Shown here: piece by piece, positions 1 through 5,189 of the stretch
How positions within the stretch are numbered: position 1 is the first letter of the stretch
Layout of the letters: each line of letters begins with the position of its first letter
Assembly: GCA_030067055.1 (NCBI GenBank)
Contig: JASJAL010000264.1
Location: forward strand, 1 to 5,189
Origin: Kiloniellales bacterium
GTDB lineage: Bacteria > Pseudomonadota > Alphaproteobacteria > Kiloniellales > JAKSBE01
Reading direction: 5' to 3'
Length of the DNA stretch: 5,189 bases
Position numbers and translations under genes: made by a program
Notes under the pieces: generated by a model
Told to the model about the DNA's origin: nothing
Seen by the model: only the letters and a program-made list of their open reading frames with translations
Database searches by the model: none

Positions 1-303
1 GCGATAGAGATAGGCGCCGTCCTTGGCCGGGACCGAGGCGTCGTCTTCCTTGATGCGGCCCTTGAGCTCCTGGAAGATCGTCTCGGTCAGCGCCGCCCGG
101 GGCGCCATCACCGCATGGAAGTAGGCGTTCTCGGCCTCGAGATGGGCCAGGATCTCGGGGTCCTTCACTTCGGGATAGCCCGGATCGCGCAACCAGGCGT
201 AGGGGTCTTCGATCTCCACCCCGTGGGCGGTGAAGCTGTGCGGCTTGCGGGCGGCCTGCGGCGGGGTCGTCGGCGCCGGGGTGAGGGGCTTGCTGTCGGG
301 CAT
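1..303 (-). CDS. ptrB: Oligopeptidase B-like S9 serine peptidase, N-terminal part (runs off the left edge)
   Basis: The first 101 codons of a protein read leftwards from an ATG at 303; the frame is still open at base 1. Oligopeptidase B (protease II) is a cytoplasmic prolyl-oligopeptidase-family enzyme that cleaves short peptides after Arg or Lys. What is seen is the N-terminal signature of the family: a short Pro-rich leader (residues 1-20), then PHSFTAHGVEIEDPYAWLRD at 21-40, closely parallel to the E. coli PtrB start (PHAMTLHG...YYWLRD), an acidic helix ending HLEAENAY (54-61), and the KGRIKEDDASVP segment (81-92) that leads into the beta-propeller. The catalytic Ser-Asp-His triad lies in the unseen C-terminal domain, so activity cannot be judged. 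The ribosome binding site is weak: only a GAAAG about 8 bases before the ATG. The gene is divergent from lysK. A related S9 peptidase such as a prolyl endopeptidase is possible but fits the signature less well. Confidence 0.87.
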   Translation of the reverse strand, partial: MPDSKPLTPAPTTPPQAARKPHSFTAHGVEIEDPYAWLRDPGYPEVKDPEILAHLEAENAYFHAVMAPRAALTETIFQELKGRIKEDDASVPAKDGAYLYR

Positions 304-339
304 CCGGGGGGCTTTCGATGGTGAAGCGCTGTCTCCAGG

Positions 340-368
340 AAGATGTTCGCCGCGGCGCCCGGCATCAA
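340..368 (-). promoter_or_regulatory. Weak candidate sigma70-like promoter for the S9 peptidase gene
   Basis: Read on the minus strand, TTGATG (368-363) and CATCTT (345-340) are separated by 17 bases. Each box matches the consensus at only 3-4 of 6 positions. The implied start would give an untranslated leader of roughly 30 bases before the ATG at 303. Box matching alone gives weak support in GC-rich alphaproteobacterial DNA. Confidence 0.22.
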
Positions 369-402
369 GCCCCAGCTGCCAGATTCCGGCCGCCGGGTGG
401 CG

Positions 403-431
403 TTGACGGGGGAAGGCGGCGGGCCTAGGGT
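403..431 (+). promoter_or_regulatory. Candidate sigma70-like promoter for lysK
   Basis: TTGACG (403-408) matches the -35 consensus at 5 of 6 bases. After a 17-base spacer comes TAGGGT (426-431), which keeps the most conserved TA...T positions of the -10 box. Transcription would begin near 438, giving a leader of about 30 bases before the lysK ATG at 468. This is the best promoter-like pair in the divergent 304-467 intergenic region, but the -10 box is poor. Confidence 0.4.
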
Positions 432-459
432 CCCGGCGCTGTTTCCCAGGCGCGGGACC

Positions 460-471
460 ATGAGGTCATGA
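460..471 (+). promoter_or_regulatory. Start region of lysK with an overlapping three-codon mini-ORF
   Basis: The lysK ATG (468-470) is preceded by a GAGG (462-465) that ends only two bases before it, which is too close for a normal Shine-Dalgarno contact. The same bases contain a minimal ORF, ATG AGG TCA TGA (460-471), whose stop overlaps the lysK start in an ATGA arrangement. The lysK frame has a stop at 426-428 and no ATG, GTG or TTG between it and 468, so no upstream start competes. Whether the mini-ORF is translated is unknown; it contains no lysine codon, so it is not a lysine attenuator. Confidence 0.4.
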
Positions 472-2057
472 CGAGCGAAAGAGAGCTGGCGCAGGCTGCC
501 AAGGCCTGGCCCTTCCAGGAGGCCCGCAAGCTGCTCCAGCGCATCGGCGGCAAGGTGCCGGAGAAGGGCTACGTGCTGCTGGAGACCGGCTACGGTCCCT
601 CGGGCCTGCCCCACATCGGCACCTTCGGCGAGGTGGCCCGGACCACCGCCGTGCGCCACGCCTTCCAAGAGCTCTCCGAGGTGCCGACCCGGCTGTTCTG
701 CTTCTCCGACGACATGGACGGTCTGCGCAAGGTCCCGGACAACATCCCGAACCAGGAGATGGTCGCCCAGCACCTGGGCAAGCCGCTGACCGAGATCCCG
801 GATCCCTTCGGCGACGACTACCCCTCCTTCGGCGCCCACAACAACGCGCGGCTGCAGGCTTTCCTGGACGCCTTCGGCTTCGACTACGAGTTCCAGTCGG
901 CGACCGAGTGCTACCGCTCCGGACGCTTCGACCAGGCCCTGCTGCAGGCCCTGCGCTGCTACGACAAGATCATGGCGATCATCCTGCCGACCCTGGGCGC
1001 CGAGCGGCAGGCGACCTACAGCCCGTTCCTGCCGATCAGCCCCAAGACCGGCCGGGTCCTGCAGGTGCCGATGCTGGAGCGGAATGAAGACGCAGGGACC
1101 GTCGTCTTCGAGGATGAGGACGGCACCCGGACCGAACTGCCGGTGACCGGCGGGCACTGCAAGCTGCAATGGAAGGCCGACTGGGCCATGCGCTGGTACG
1201 CCCTGGACGTCGACTACGAGATGTCCGGCAAGGACCTGATCGACTCGGTCAACCTGGGCGGCCGGATCATCAAGGCCCTGGGCGGCCGGCCGCCGGACGG
1301 CTTCAACTACGAGCTCTTCCTGGACGAGGAGGGCCAGAAGATCTCCAAGTCCAAGGGCAATGGCCTCTCGGTCGAGGAATGGCTGACCTACGCGCCGCCG
1401 GAGAGCCTGGCGCTCTTCATGTACCAGAAGCCCAAGGTCGCCAAGCGGCTCTACTTCGACGTCATCCCGCGCACCGTCGACGACTACCTGACCTTCCTCG
1501 ACCGCTTTCCCGGCCAGGAGCCGGCCCAGCAGATCGAGAACCCGGTCTGGCACATCCACGACGGCAAGCCGCCGCGCGAGGAGGCGCACATCAGCTATTC
1601 GATCCTCCTCAACCTGGCCTCGGCCTGCAACGCCGAGGACGAGGACGTGCTCTGGGGCTTCATCAGCCAGTACGCGCCGGAGGCGACCAAGGAGACCGCG
1701 CCGATCCTGGCCGGCCTGGTGCGCACCGCGCTCAACTACTACCGGGATTTCGTCCGCCCGAAGAAGCGCTACCGCGCGCCCGACGAGATGGAGCGGGCCG
1801 CGCTCGAGGACCTGCTGGCGGCCCTGGAGGCGCTGCCGGCGGAGGCGCCCGGCGAGGACTACCAGAACCAGATCTACGAGGTCGGCAAGCGCCATCCCTT
1901 CCCGGAGCTGCGCGCCTGGTTCAAGGCGCTCTACGAGATCCTCTTCGGCCAGGAACAGGGCCCGCGCATGGGCTCCTTCGTCGCCCTCTACGGCCGCGAC
2001 AACTTCCTCGACCTGCTGCGCCGCGCCCTGGCCGGCGAGGACCTCAGCCCGGCTTAG
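468..2057 (+). CDS. lysK: Lysyl-tRNA synthetase, class I
   Basis: A 529-residue cytoplasmic enzyme that joins lysine to tRNA-Lys using ATP. It belongs to the class I (archaeal-type) LysRS family rather than the class II LysS/LysU family. The Rossmann catalytic domain carries both class I signatures: [13 protein letters not shown] with the HIGH-like HIGT at residues 49-52, and KISKS at 291-295 within QKISKSKGN. In between lie family blocks such as [14 protein letters not shown] (77-90), the [16 protein letters not shown] block (228-243) and [12 protein letters not shown] (250-261). The remainder, roughly residues 355-529, is the helical anticodon-binding region. The length fits the family's usual 500-540 residues and no break is seen. 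It is followed six bases later by a GNAT acetyltransferase gene, and the S9 peptidase gene is divergent upstream. Class I LysRS is the usual form in Alphaproteobacteria, archaea and spirochetes. The identification is very secure. Confidence 0.97.
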   Translation: MTSERELAQAAKAWPFQEARKLLQRIGGKVPEKGYVLLETGYGPSGLPHIGTFGEVARTTAVRHAFQELSEVPTRLFCFSDDMDGLRKVPDNIPNQEMVAQHLGKPLTEIPDPFGDDYPSFGAHNNARLQAFLDAFGFDYEFQSATECYRSGRFDQALLQALRCYDKIMAIILPTLGAERQATYSPFLPISPKTGRVLQVPMLERNEDAGTVVFEDEDGTRTELPVTGGHCKLQWKADWAMRWYALDVDYEMSGKDLIDSVNLGGRIIKALGGRPPDGFNYELFLDEEGQKISKSKGNGLSVEEWLTYAPPESLALFMYQKPKVAKRLYFDVIPRTVDDYLTFLDRFPGQEPAQQIENPVWHIHDGKPPREEAHISYSILLNLASACNAEDEDVLWGFISQYAPEATKETAPILAGLVRTALNYYRDFVRPKKRYRAPDEMERAALEDLLAALEALPAEAPGEDYQNQIYEVGKRHPFPELRAWFKALYEILFGQEQGPRMGSFVALYGRDNFLDLLRRALAGEDLSPA

Positions 2058-2063
2058 GCTGCG

Positions 2064-2711
2064 ATGCCGGCTGAAGGCGAGATCGTCTTCCGTGGCGCGC
2101 GGCCGGGCGACGCGCAGGCCGTCGCGGCGCTCATGGTCGAGGCCGGGGGCGGGCTCTTCGAGTTCCTGCTGGACGGGGTGCTGCCGGAGATGACGCCGGC
2201 CGACGTCCTGGCCCTGGCGGTCGCCGGCGGCGAGGATCCCTCCTCCCATCGCAACGTGCTGGTGGCGGAGGCGGAGGGGCAGGTGGTGGCGATGATCAAC
2301 GCCTACCCGGCCGATCTCTTGAAGGCGGAGGCGCGCGACCTGGTGCCCAAGGAGCGGCTCGCCCACATCTCGGCGCTCGACGACATCGCCGACTGGGGCA
2401 GCTTCTTCGTCAGCAGCATGGCCGTCGCCGCCGGCCATCGCCGCCGCGGCATCGCCAGGTATCTCCTCTCGAGGGTCTTCGCCGCAGCCGAGCGGCGAGG
2501 CTTCGACCGGGTCAGCCTGCAGGTCTGGGCGGACAACGCGGCGGCGCGCCGACTCTACGAGAGCGAGGGCTTCGTCATCCAGGACCGGGCGCTCATCGCG
2601 CCACTCCCAAGGCTGCCCCGCGCCGGCGAGAGCTTGTTGATGGTGCGTGAGGTTCCCGGGTCACGATCGCCGGGCAAAGCACGTTCGGACGCCCGTAGAA
2701 GGAACGGTTGA
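2064..2711 (+). CDS. GNAT-family N-acetyltransferase
   Basis: A 215-residue acetyl-CoA-dependent N-acetyltransferase (Acetyltransf_1 fold); the substrate cannot be deduced. Motif A is clear: the strand FFVSSMAVAAGHRRRGIARYLL (residues 114-135) contains the pyrophosphate-binding R-x-x-G-x-A at R126-G129-A131. Motif B follows as VSLQVWADNAAARRLYESEGF (150-170), with the usual Asn158, Tyr165 and Gly-Phe 169-170. The N-terminal part begins in typical GNAT style (IVFRGARPGDAQAVAALM, 7-24). The long segment between it and motif A, containing the 'LFEFLLDGVLP' stretch (31-41), resembles GNATs annotated only as generic acetyltransferases. The ATG lies six bases after the lysK stop and the TAGG at 2055-2058 may serve as a weak ribosome binding site, so translation is probably coupled to lysK. 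The family fold appears to end near V197. The last 18 residues are basic, low in complexity and begin where base composition changes, so they may be a run-on tail. Confidence 0.86.
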   Translation: MPAEGEIVFRGARPGDAQAVAALMVEAGGGLFEFLLDGVLPEMTPADVLALAVAGGEDPSSHRNVLVAEAEGQVVAMINAYPADLLKAEARDLVPKERLAHISALDDIADWGSFFVSSMAVAAGHRRRGIARYLLSRVFAAAERRGFDRVSLQVWADNAAARRLYESEGFVIQDRALIAPLPRLPRAGESLLMVREVPGSRSPGKARSDARRRNG

Positions 2712-2726
2712 AGCTCGAAACCCGGG
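2655..2726. repeat. Seven-base inverted repeat spanning the end of the acetyltransferase gene
   Basis: CCCGGGT at 2655-2661 is mirrored by ACCCGGG at 2720-2726, with 58 bases between. The left arm falls exactly where the GNAT protein appears to leave its conserved fold (residues 198-200). The arms are short and G/C-rich, so chance is a reasonable explanation; it is recorded because it coincides with a change in composition. Confidence 0.2.
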
Positions 2727-2795
2727 CCAAGCAGCGTCTGGACGACCGTCGGGCTCGAAGGAGACAAAAGCCCACCAGGGTAACGCTCTTCGCCT

Positions 2796-2817
2796 CGCTC
2801 ACCGACGTTGGTGAGCG
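2796..2817. repeat. Perfect 8-bp-stem hairpin
   Basis: CGCTCACC (2796-2803) and GGTGAGCG (2810-2817) are exact reverse complements around a six-base loop, GACGTT. In RNA an additional G-U pair could close the loop to four bases. No T-tract follows, so it is not a classical intrinsic terminator. It sits about 85 bases after the acetyltransferase stop and might still act in 3' end formation or RNA stability. Confidence 0.5.
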
Positions 2818-2930
2818 CAACCGAACTGCGTTAGGCCATGGCGTGTTTGCCGATCTCCGACCGCGAAGGGTTTTCTCTTTGTCGGGCAGAGCCTCATGAT
2901 CCAAGTTTGTTGTCGGGGACATAGAGCACT

Positions 2931-2944
2931 GGAAGGCGCCTTCC
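2931..2944. repeat. Perfect 14-base palindrome
   Basis: GGAAGGCGCCTTCC is self-complementary over its whole length, centred about 68 bases before the channel start codon. It could be a binding site for a dimeric regulator of the channel gene. As RNA it would form a five-base-pair stem with a GCGC loop. No bound factor can be named. Confidence 0.45.
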
Positions 2945-2994
2945 GTGTTAAGCGGCCTGCGTGTTTGAAGCCGCGGTGGCATCAAGGCGCGGAC

Positions 2995-3000
2995 GGGAGG
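2995..3000 (+). promoter_or_regulatory. Strong ribosome binding site that decides a TTG start
   Basis: GGGAGG, containing the full GGAGG core at 2996-3000, ends five bases before the TTG at 3006-3008. It is the only strong Shine-Dalgarno sequence in the region between the in-frame stop TAA (2949-2951) and the first in-frame ATG (3087). It selects TTG over the in-frame GTGs at 2961, 2976, 3021 and 3060. Confidence 0.75.
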
Positions 3001-3005
3001 TTGAT

Positions 3006-5189
3006 TTGGCACAGCGCAAGGTGACAAGGATCTGGCGTTGCCGTCCCGCGGTATTCATCGTGACGGCGTTCTTGGTCATAGCGGCGATGGTCCCGGCGGT
3101 CCGCGGACAGGAGTCGGCCGGCGTCGAGGAACCGAATCCTCTGCGTCCCGCCGGCACGACGAGTCCGCGGGCCACGCTGCGCAGCTTCTTGACGGACGCG
3201 GAGGCGGCTATCGAATCTTGGGGTCAGGGCGAACTGAGCCCGGCAAGCCAGCGGGCGTTCCTCCGGGCGATGGAAACGCTGGACTTCAGTGGAACCCCCG
3301 ACGGACGTTCATGGTCGGTACAAGTCCAGCGAGTCCTGCTTCTGGCCGAGATTCTCGCGCGCCTCGACATCCCACTGGACGATCAGATCCCCGGCGGTAT
3401 CGAGGTGGCGGATGGCAGCATCGCGCGCTGGACCCTTCCCGGCAGCAGGATCACGATCGCGCGGATCGAAGAGGGCCCAAGGGCGGGCCAGTTTCTCTTT
3501 TCGGCCGGTACCGTGGCCCGGCTCGACCGGCTGTATCGGCAGATGCAGGATCTGGCTTACAAGCCAGGGGCCATGGTCGGCATCTACAAAGACTACCTGA
3601 AGTCGGACCGCACGATGCTCGCGCGCGAACGCGAACTCCGGAACCGCCTGAGGCCGAACGATACCTCGAGTCCGCGATCCACCTTGGAAGGCTTCATGGA
3701 CAGCGTCAATCGCGCCTACGCGCTGATCATGGAGGCCGATGCAGCCCTCAAGGCGACGCCGCCGACGATGACCCGGGAGGAGGCCCGAGAGATCGAGACC
3801 AGGGCCGACAACCTGCTCCGCCGCGCGGCCGCCACGATCGACCTGAGCGAGGTGCCCAGCGCGCTCCGTCAGGACGTTGCCGTCGAGGCGGTCCTCGAGC
3901 TGAAGGAAATCATCGACCGGATGCATCCCCCTCCGTCGGACAGCATCCCGGATCTCGAGATGGTGGCAGCGGCCCGAAGAGGCGTCTTCGGATCCTTCGC
4001 CCACGGCTCCGATCCGCTGCGCTGGACACTACCGAATACCGAGATCGATATCGTGGAAGTCGCGGAGGGGGATAGGCAGGGCAGCTTTCTTTTCAGCGCC
4101 GGTACCCTTCGTAACCTGGACGCTTACTACGAGGCCGTTCGAGACCTTCCGTATCGTCCGGTGGGATTCGAGGCGGTGGAGAAGGGCTATCTGTCGCCAG
4201 GTCTGTCGCCCGGATTCTATGACTACTACATCACGACGCCTGGCTATCTCATTCCCGAAGCCTATTTACTGACTGCCTGGCTCGACGACTTGCCGGATTG
4301 GCTCAAGGCGCCCTATGGAGAGCAGACCCTGTGGCAGTGGCTCGCCCTCATCCTCACCGTGTCGGCGCTGGCCGCGGCGAGCTATGTGGTCTTCCGGATT
4401 TTCCGTCGGCTCCAGGCGCGCCTGACGCCGCCTTTGGGCCATTGGCTGATGGTCATATTGCCGCTTCTCATCGCAGGCGTCGTCGTCGTCGTTCGCGACT
4501 TCCTCGACCACGACATCAATCTGACCGGCGCCACGCTGTCGGTCATCGTCGCGCTGAGCCGCATGATCATCCTGATCATGGTGGCCTGGGCCGTCTGGAA
4601 CGCCTTTAAGGCGCTCGCCGAGACGATCATCGCCACGCCGCGGGTCGGCGAGGGCGGCATCGATGCCAGCCTCCTGCGGATCATCGCGCGCTTGCTCGGC
4701 TTCGTGACTGGCGTATGGATCGTGCTTTCCGGCCTACAGGCACTGGGCGCGGATATCGTCCCGCTCCTGGCGGGCCTCGGTGTGGGTGGGCTCGCCGTGG
4801 CGCTTGCCGTCCGCCCGACGTTGGAAAACTTGATCGGCGGTCTGATCCTCTACTTCGACAAGCCGGTCCGGGTCGGCGACTTCTGCTCCTTCGGCGGTCA
4901 GACCGGGACCGTCGAGACTATCGGCCTGCGCTCGACGGCGATCCGCGGCCTCGATCGGACCTTGATCTCAGTGCCCAACGCCAAGTTCGCAGACATGGAG
5001 ATCATCAACTGGGCACGGTGCGACCGAATGTTGATCACCGCGACCCTGGGGCTGCGCTACGAGACCGAAGACGACCAGCTGCGCTACGTCCTGGTCAAGA
5101 TCCGGGAGATGCTCCACGCCCATCCCAAGATCGACCGGGAGACCGTTCGCGTTCGCTTCGCCGGCTACGGCGCCTCGTCCCTGGACGTG
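3006..5189 (+). CDS. MscS-family mechanosensitive ion channel with a long duplicated periplasmic region (incomplete at the right edge)
   Basis: The frame is open for 728 codons to the edge. The TTG start follows a strong ribosome binding site and yields a good signal peptide: a basic start (AQRKVTRIWRCR), a hydrophobic core (residues 14-32) and likely cleavage after VRG-34. Residues 35-440 are predicted periplasmic and consist of two diverged copies of one module (about 53-198 and 222-396). Transmembrane helices lie near 445-463, 480-496, 510-532 and 562-580. The MscS pore helix follows at 586-615 (PLLAGLGVGGLAVALAVRPT onward), then VGDF (623-626), the beta domain with SVPNAKF (655-661), and the start of the C-terminal domain. 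With the signal peptide removed, five membrane helices place the C-terminus in the cytoplasm, as in MscS. Members of this family open under membrane tension to release solutes during osmotic downshock; that role is inferred here. Gate leucines match L596 and L600, while Gln112-Gly113 of E. coli MscS correspond to Arg603-Pro604. The periplasmic part uses codons such as TTA (4266) that are unusual beside the GC-rich neighbours. The gene appears to be its own transcription unit. Confidence 0.92.
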   Translation, partial: MAQRKVTRIWRCRPAVFIVTAFLVIAAMVPAVRGQESAGVEEPNPLRPAGTTSPRATLRSFLTDAEAAIESWGQGELSPASQRAFLRAMETLDFSGTPDGRSWSVQVQRVLLLAEILARLDIPLDDQIPGGIEVADGSIARWTLPGSRITIARIEEGPRAGQFLFSAGTVARLDRLYRQMQDLAYKPGAMVGIYKDYLKSDRTMLARERELRNRLRPNDTSSPRSTLEGFMDSVNRAYALIMEADAALKATPPTMTREEAREIETRADNLLRRAAATIDLSEVPSALRQDVAVEAVLELKEIIDRMHPPPSDSIPDLEMVAAARRGVFGSFAHGSDPLRWTLPNTEIDIVEVAEGDRQGSFLFSAGTLRNLDAYYEAVRDLPYRPVGFEAVEKGYLSPGLSPGFYDYYITTPGYLIPEAYLLTAWLDDLPDWLKAPYGEQTLWQWLALILTVSALAAASYVVFRIFRRLQARLTPPLGHWLMVILPLLIAGVVVVVRDFLDHDINLTGATLSVIVALSRMIILIMVAWAVWNAFKALAETIIATPRVGEGGIDASLLRIIARLLGFVTGVWIVLSGLQALGADIVPLLAGLGVGGLAVALAVRPTLENLIGGLILYFDKPVRVGDFCSFGGQTGTVETIGLRSTAIRGLDRTLISVPNAKFADMEIINWARCDRMLITATLGLRYETEDDQLRYVLVKIREMLHAHPKIDRETVRVRFAGYGASSLDV
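3162..3599 (+). repeat. Periplasmic module, copy 1, within the MscS-like channel gene
   Basis: Protein-level repeat covering residues 53-198. It starts with SPRATLRSF (53-61), passes through METLDFSGTP (89-98) and the helix VLLLAEILARLDIP, and ends in the conserved core from W142 (WTLP) through GQFLFSAGT (161-169) to YKDYL (194-198). The core aligns without gaps to copy 2 at a constant offset of 198 residues. This copy is about 29 residues shorter than copy 2 before the core. Confidence 0.8.
3669..4193 (+). repeat. Periplasmic module, copy 2, within the MscS-like channel gene
   Basis: Protein-level repeat covering residues 222-396. It starts with SPRSTLEGF (222-230), passes through ATIDLSEVP (276-284) and VLELKEIIDRM, and ends in the core from W340 (WTLP) through GSFLFSAGT (359-367) to EKGYL (392-396). 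Over W340-V386, 24 of 47 residues equal those of W142-G188. This copy sits directly before the membrane domain. Confidence 0.8.

Larger units (their letters stand above)
2712..3005. other. Gene-poor spacer of differing composition between the acetyltransferase and the MscS channel genes
   Basis: 294 bases in which I see no convincing gene. Short frames are open on both strands (63 codons plus, 144 codons minus), but their products are Arg/Ser/Pro-rich without domain character. The stretch has more A/T and T-runs (for example GGGTTTTCTCTTTG at 2868-2881) than the genes to its left. It holds a perfect hairpin (2796-2817), a 14-base palindrome (2931-2944) and two copies of TTGTCGGG (2879-2886 and 2910-2917) spaced 31 bases apart. 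No convincing sigma70 promoter for the channel gene and no classical hairpin-plus-T-tract terminator was found. It could be a degraded insertion or a dispersed intergenic repeat. Confidence 0.5.

Noticed and set aside
1169..2074. A 301-codon plus-strand frame overlapping lysK
   Set aside because: It is an Arg/Gly/Pro-rich alternative register of lysK, which has both class I synthetase motifs in the true frame.
165..2438. A 757-codon open frame on the minus strand
   Set aside because: It lies antisense to lysK and much of the acetyltransferase and also crosses the peptidase start in another register. Its product is Arg/Val/Leu-rich with no domain pattern. Long antisense frames are expected opposite G/C-biased genes, and lysK is unmistakable.
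2868..2881. T-rich run as a possible intrinsic terminator
   Set aside because: The run is interrupted and no stable stem directly precedes it.
2708..2899. A 63-codon plus-strand frame after the acetyltransferase
   Set aside because: Its translated sequence is Arg-rich without domain character and overlaps the hairpin at 2796-2817. I could not support it as a gene, although a similar translated repeat in relatives would be worth a search.
2907..2938. TTGTTG/TTGTCG as a -35 box for the channel gene
   Set aside because: No acceptable -10 sequence occurs 16-18 bases downstream.
2593..3027. A 144-codon minus-strand frame across the spacer
   Set aside because: It overlaps the end of the acetyltransferase and the channel start. 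The sequence is Ser/Arg/Pro-rich with no supporting ribosome binding site or domain, and it may just reflect an open, repeat-like spacer.
3309..4004. A 231-codon minus-strand frame
   Set aside because: It is antisense to the conserved periplasmic modules of the channel and has no recognisable domain.
3038..4075. A 345-codon plus-strand ATG frame overlapping the start of the channel gene
   Set aside because: The product is Arg/Gly/Pro-rich and featureless. The register from TTG 3006 gives a signal peptide, a duplicated module and a continuous path into the MscS domain.

Overview
The window looks like the chromosome of a high-GC alphaproteobacterium, possibly of the Rhodospirillales type. The evidence is a class I (archaeal-type) lysyl-tRNA synthetase, which is typical of Alphaproteobacteria, G/C-rich third codon positions, and an oligopeptidase B. 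The lineage is an inference; no rRNA or other phylogenetic marker is present.

Layout. Positions 1-303 (minus strand) hold the first 101 codons of an oligopeptidase B-like S9 peptidase that runs off the left edge. A 164-bp divergent intergenic region (304-467) follows, with a fair sigma70-like promoter candidate facing lysK and a weaker one facing the peptidase. Positions 468-2057 (plus) encode class I lysyl-tRNA synthetase (lysK). Six bases later, 2064-2711 (plus) encodes a GNAT-family N-acetyltransferase, probably co-transcribed with lysK. A gene-poor spacer (2712-3005) has a different composition from its neighbours and contains a perfect 8-bp-stem hairpin and a 14-bp palindrome. From 3006 to the right edge (plus) runs a large, incomplete MscS-family mechanosensitive channel, read from a TTG start behind a strong ribosome binding site.

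The channel is the most interesting object. Its frame is open from 3006 to 5189 (728 codons). It encodes a signal peptide, a long periplasmic region made of two diverged copies of one module (24 of 47 residues identical without gaps in the best-conserved part), four transmembrane helices, the MscS pore helix and the start of the cytoplasmic domain. The pore helix keeps the two gate leucines but carries Arg-Pro where E. coli MscS has Gln112-Gly113.

The genes do not form one pathway. lysK and the acetyltransferase form a short translation-related operon or simply a tight pair. The peptidase and the channel are independent units. I found no tRNA, rRNA, CRISPR array, transposase or recognisable defence system. 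The closest thing to an undescribed feature is the duplicated sensor-like periplasmic module of the channel.
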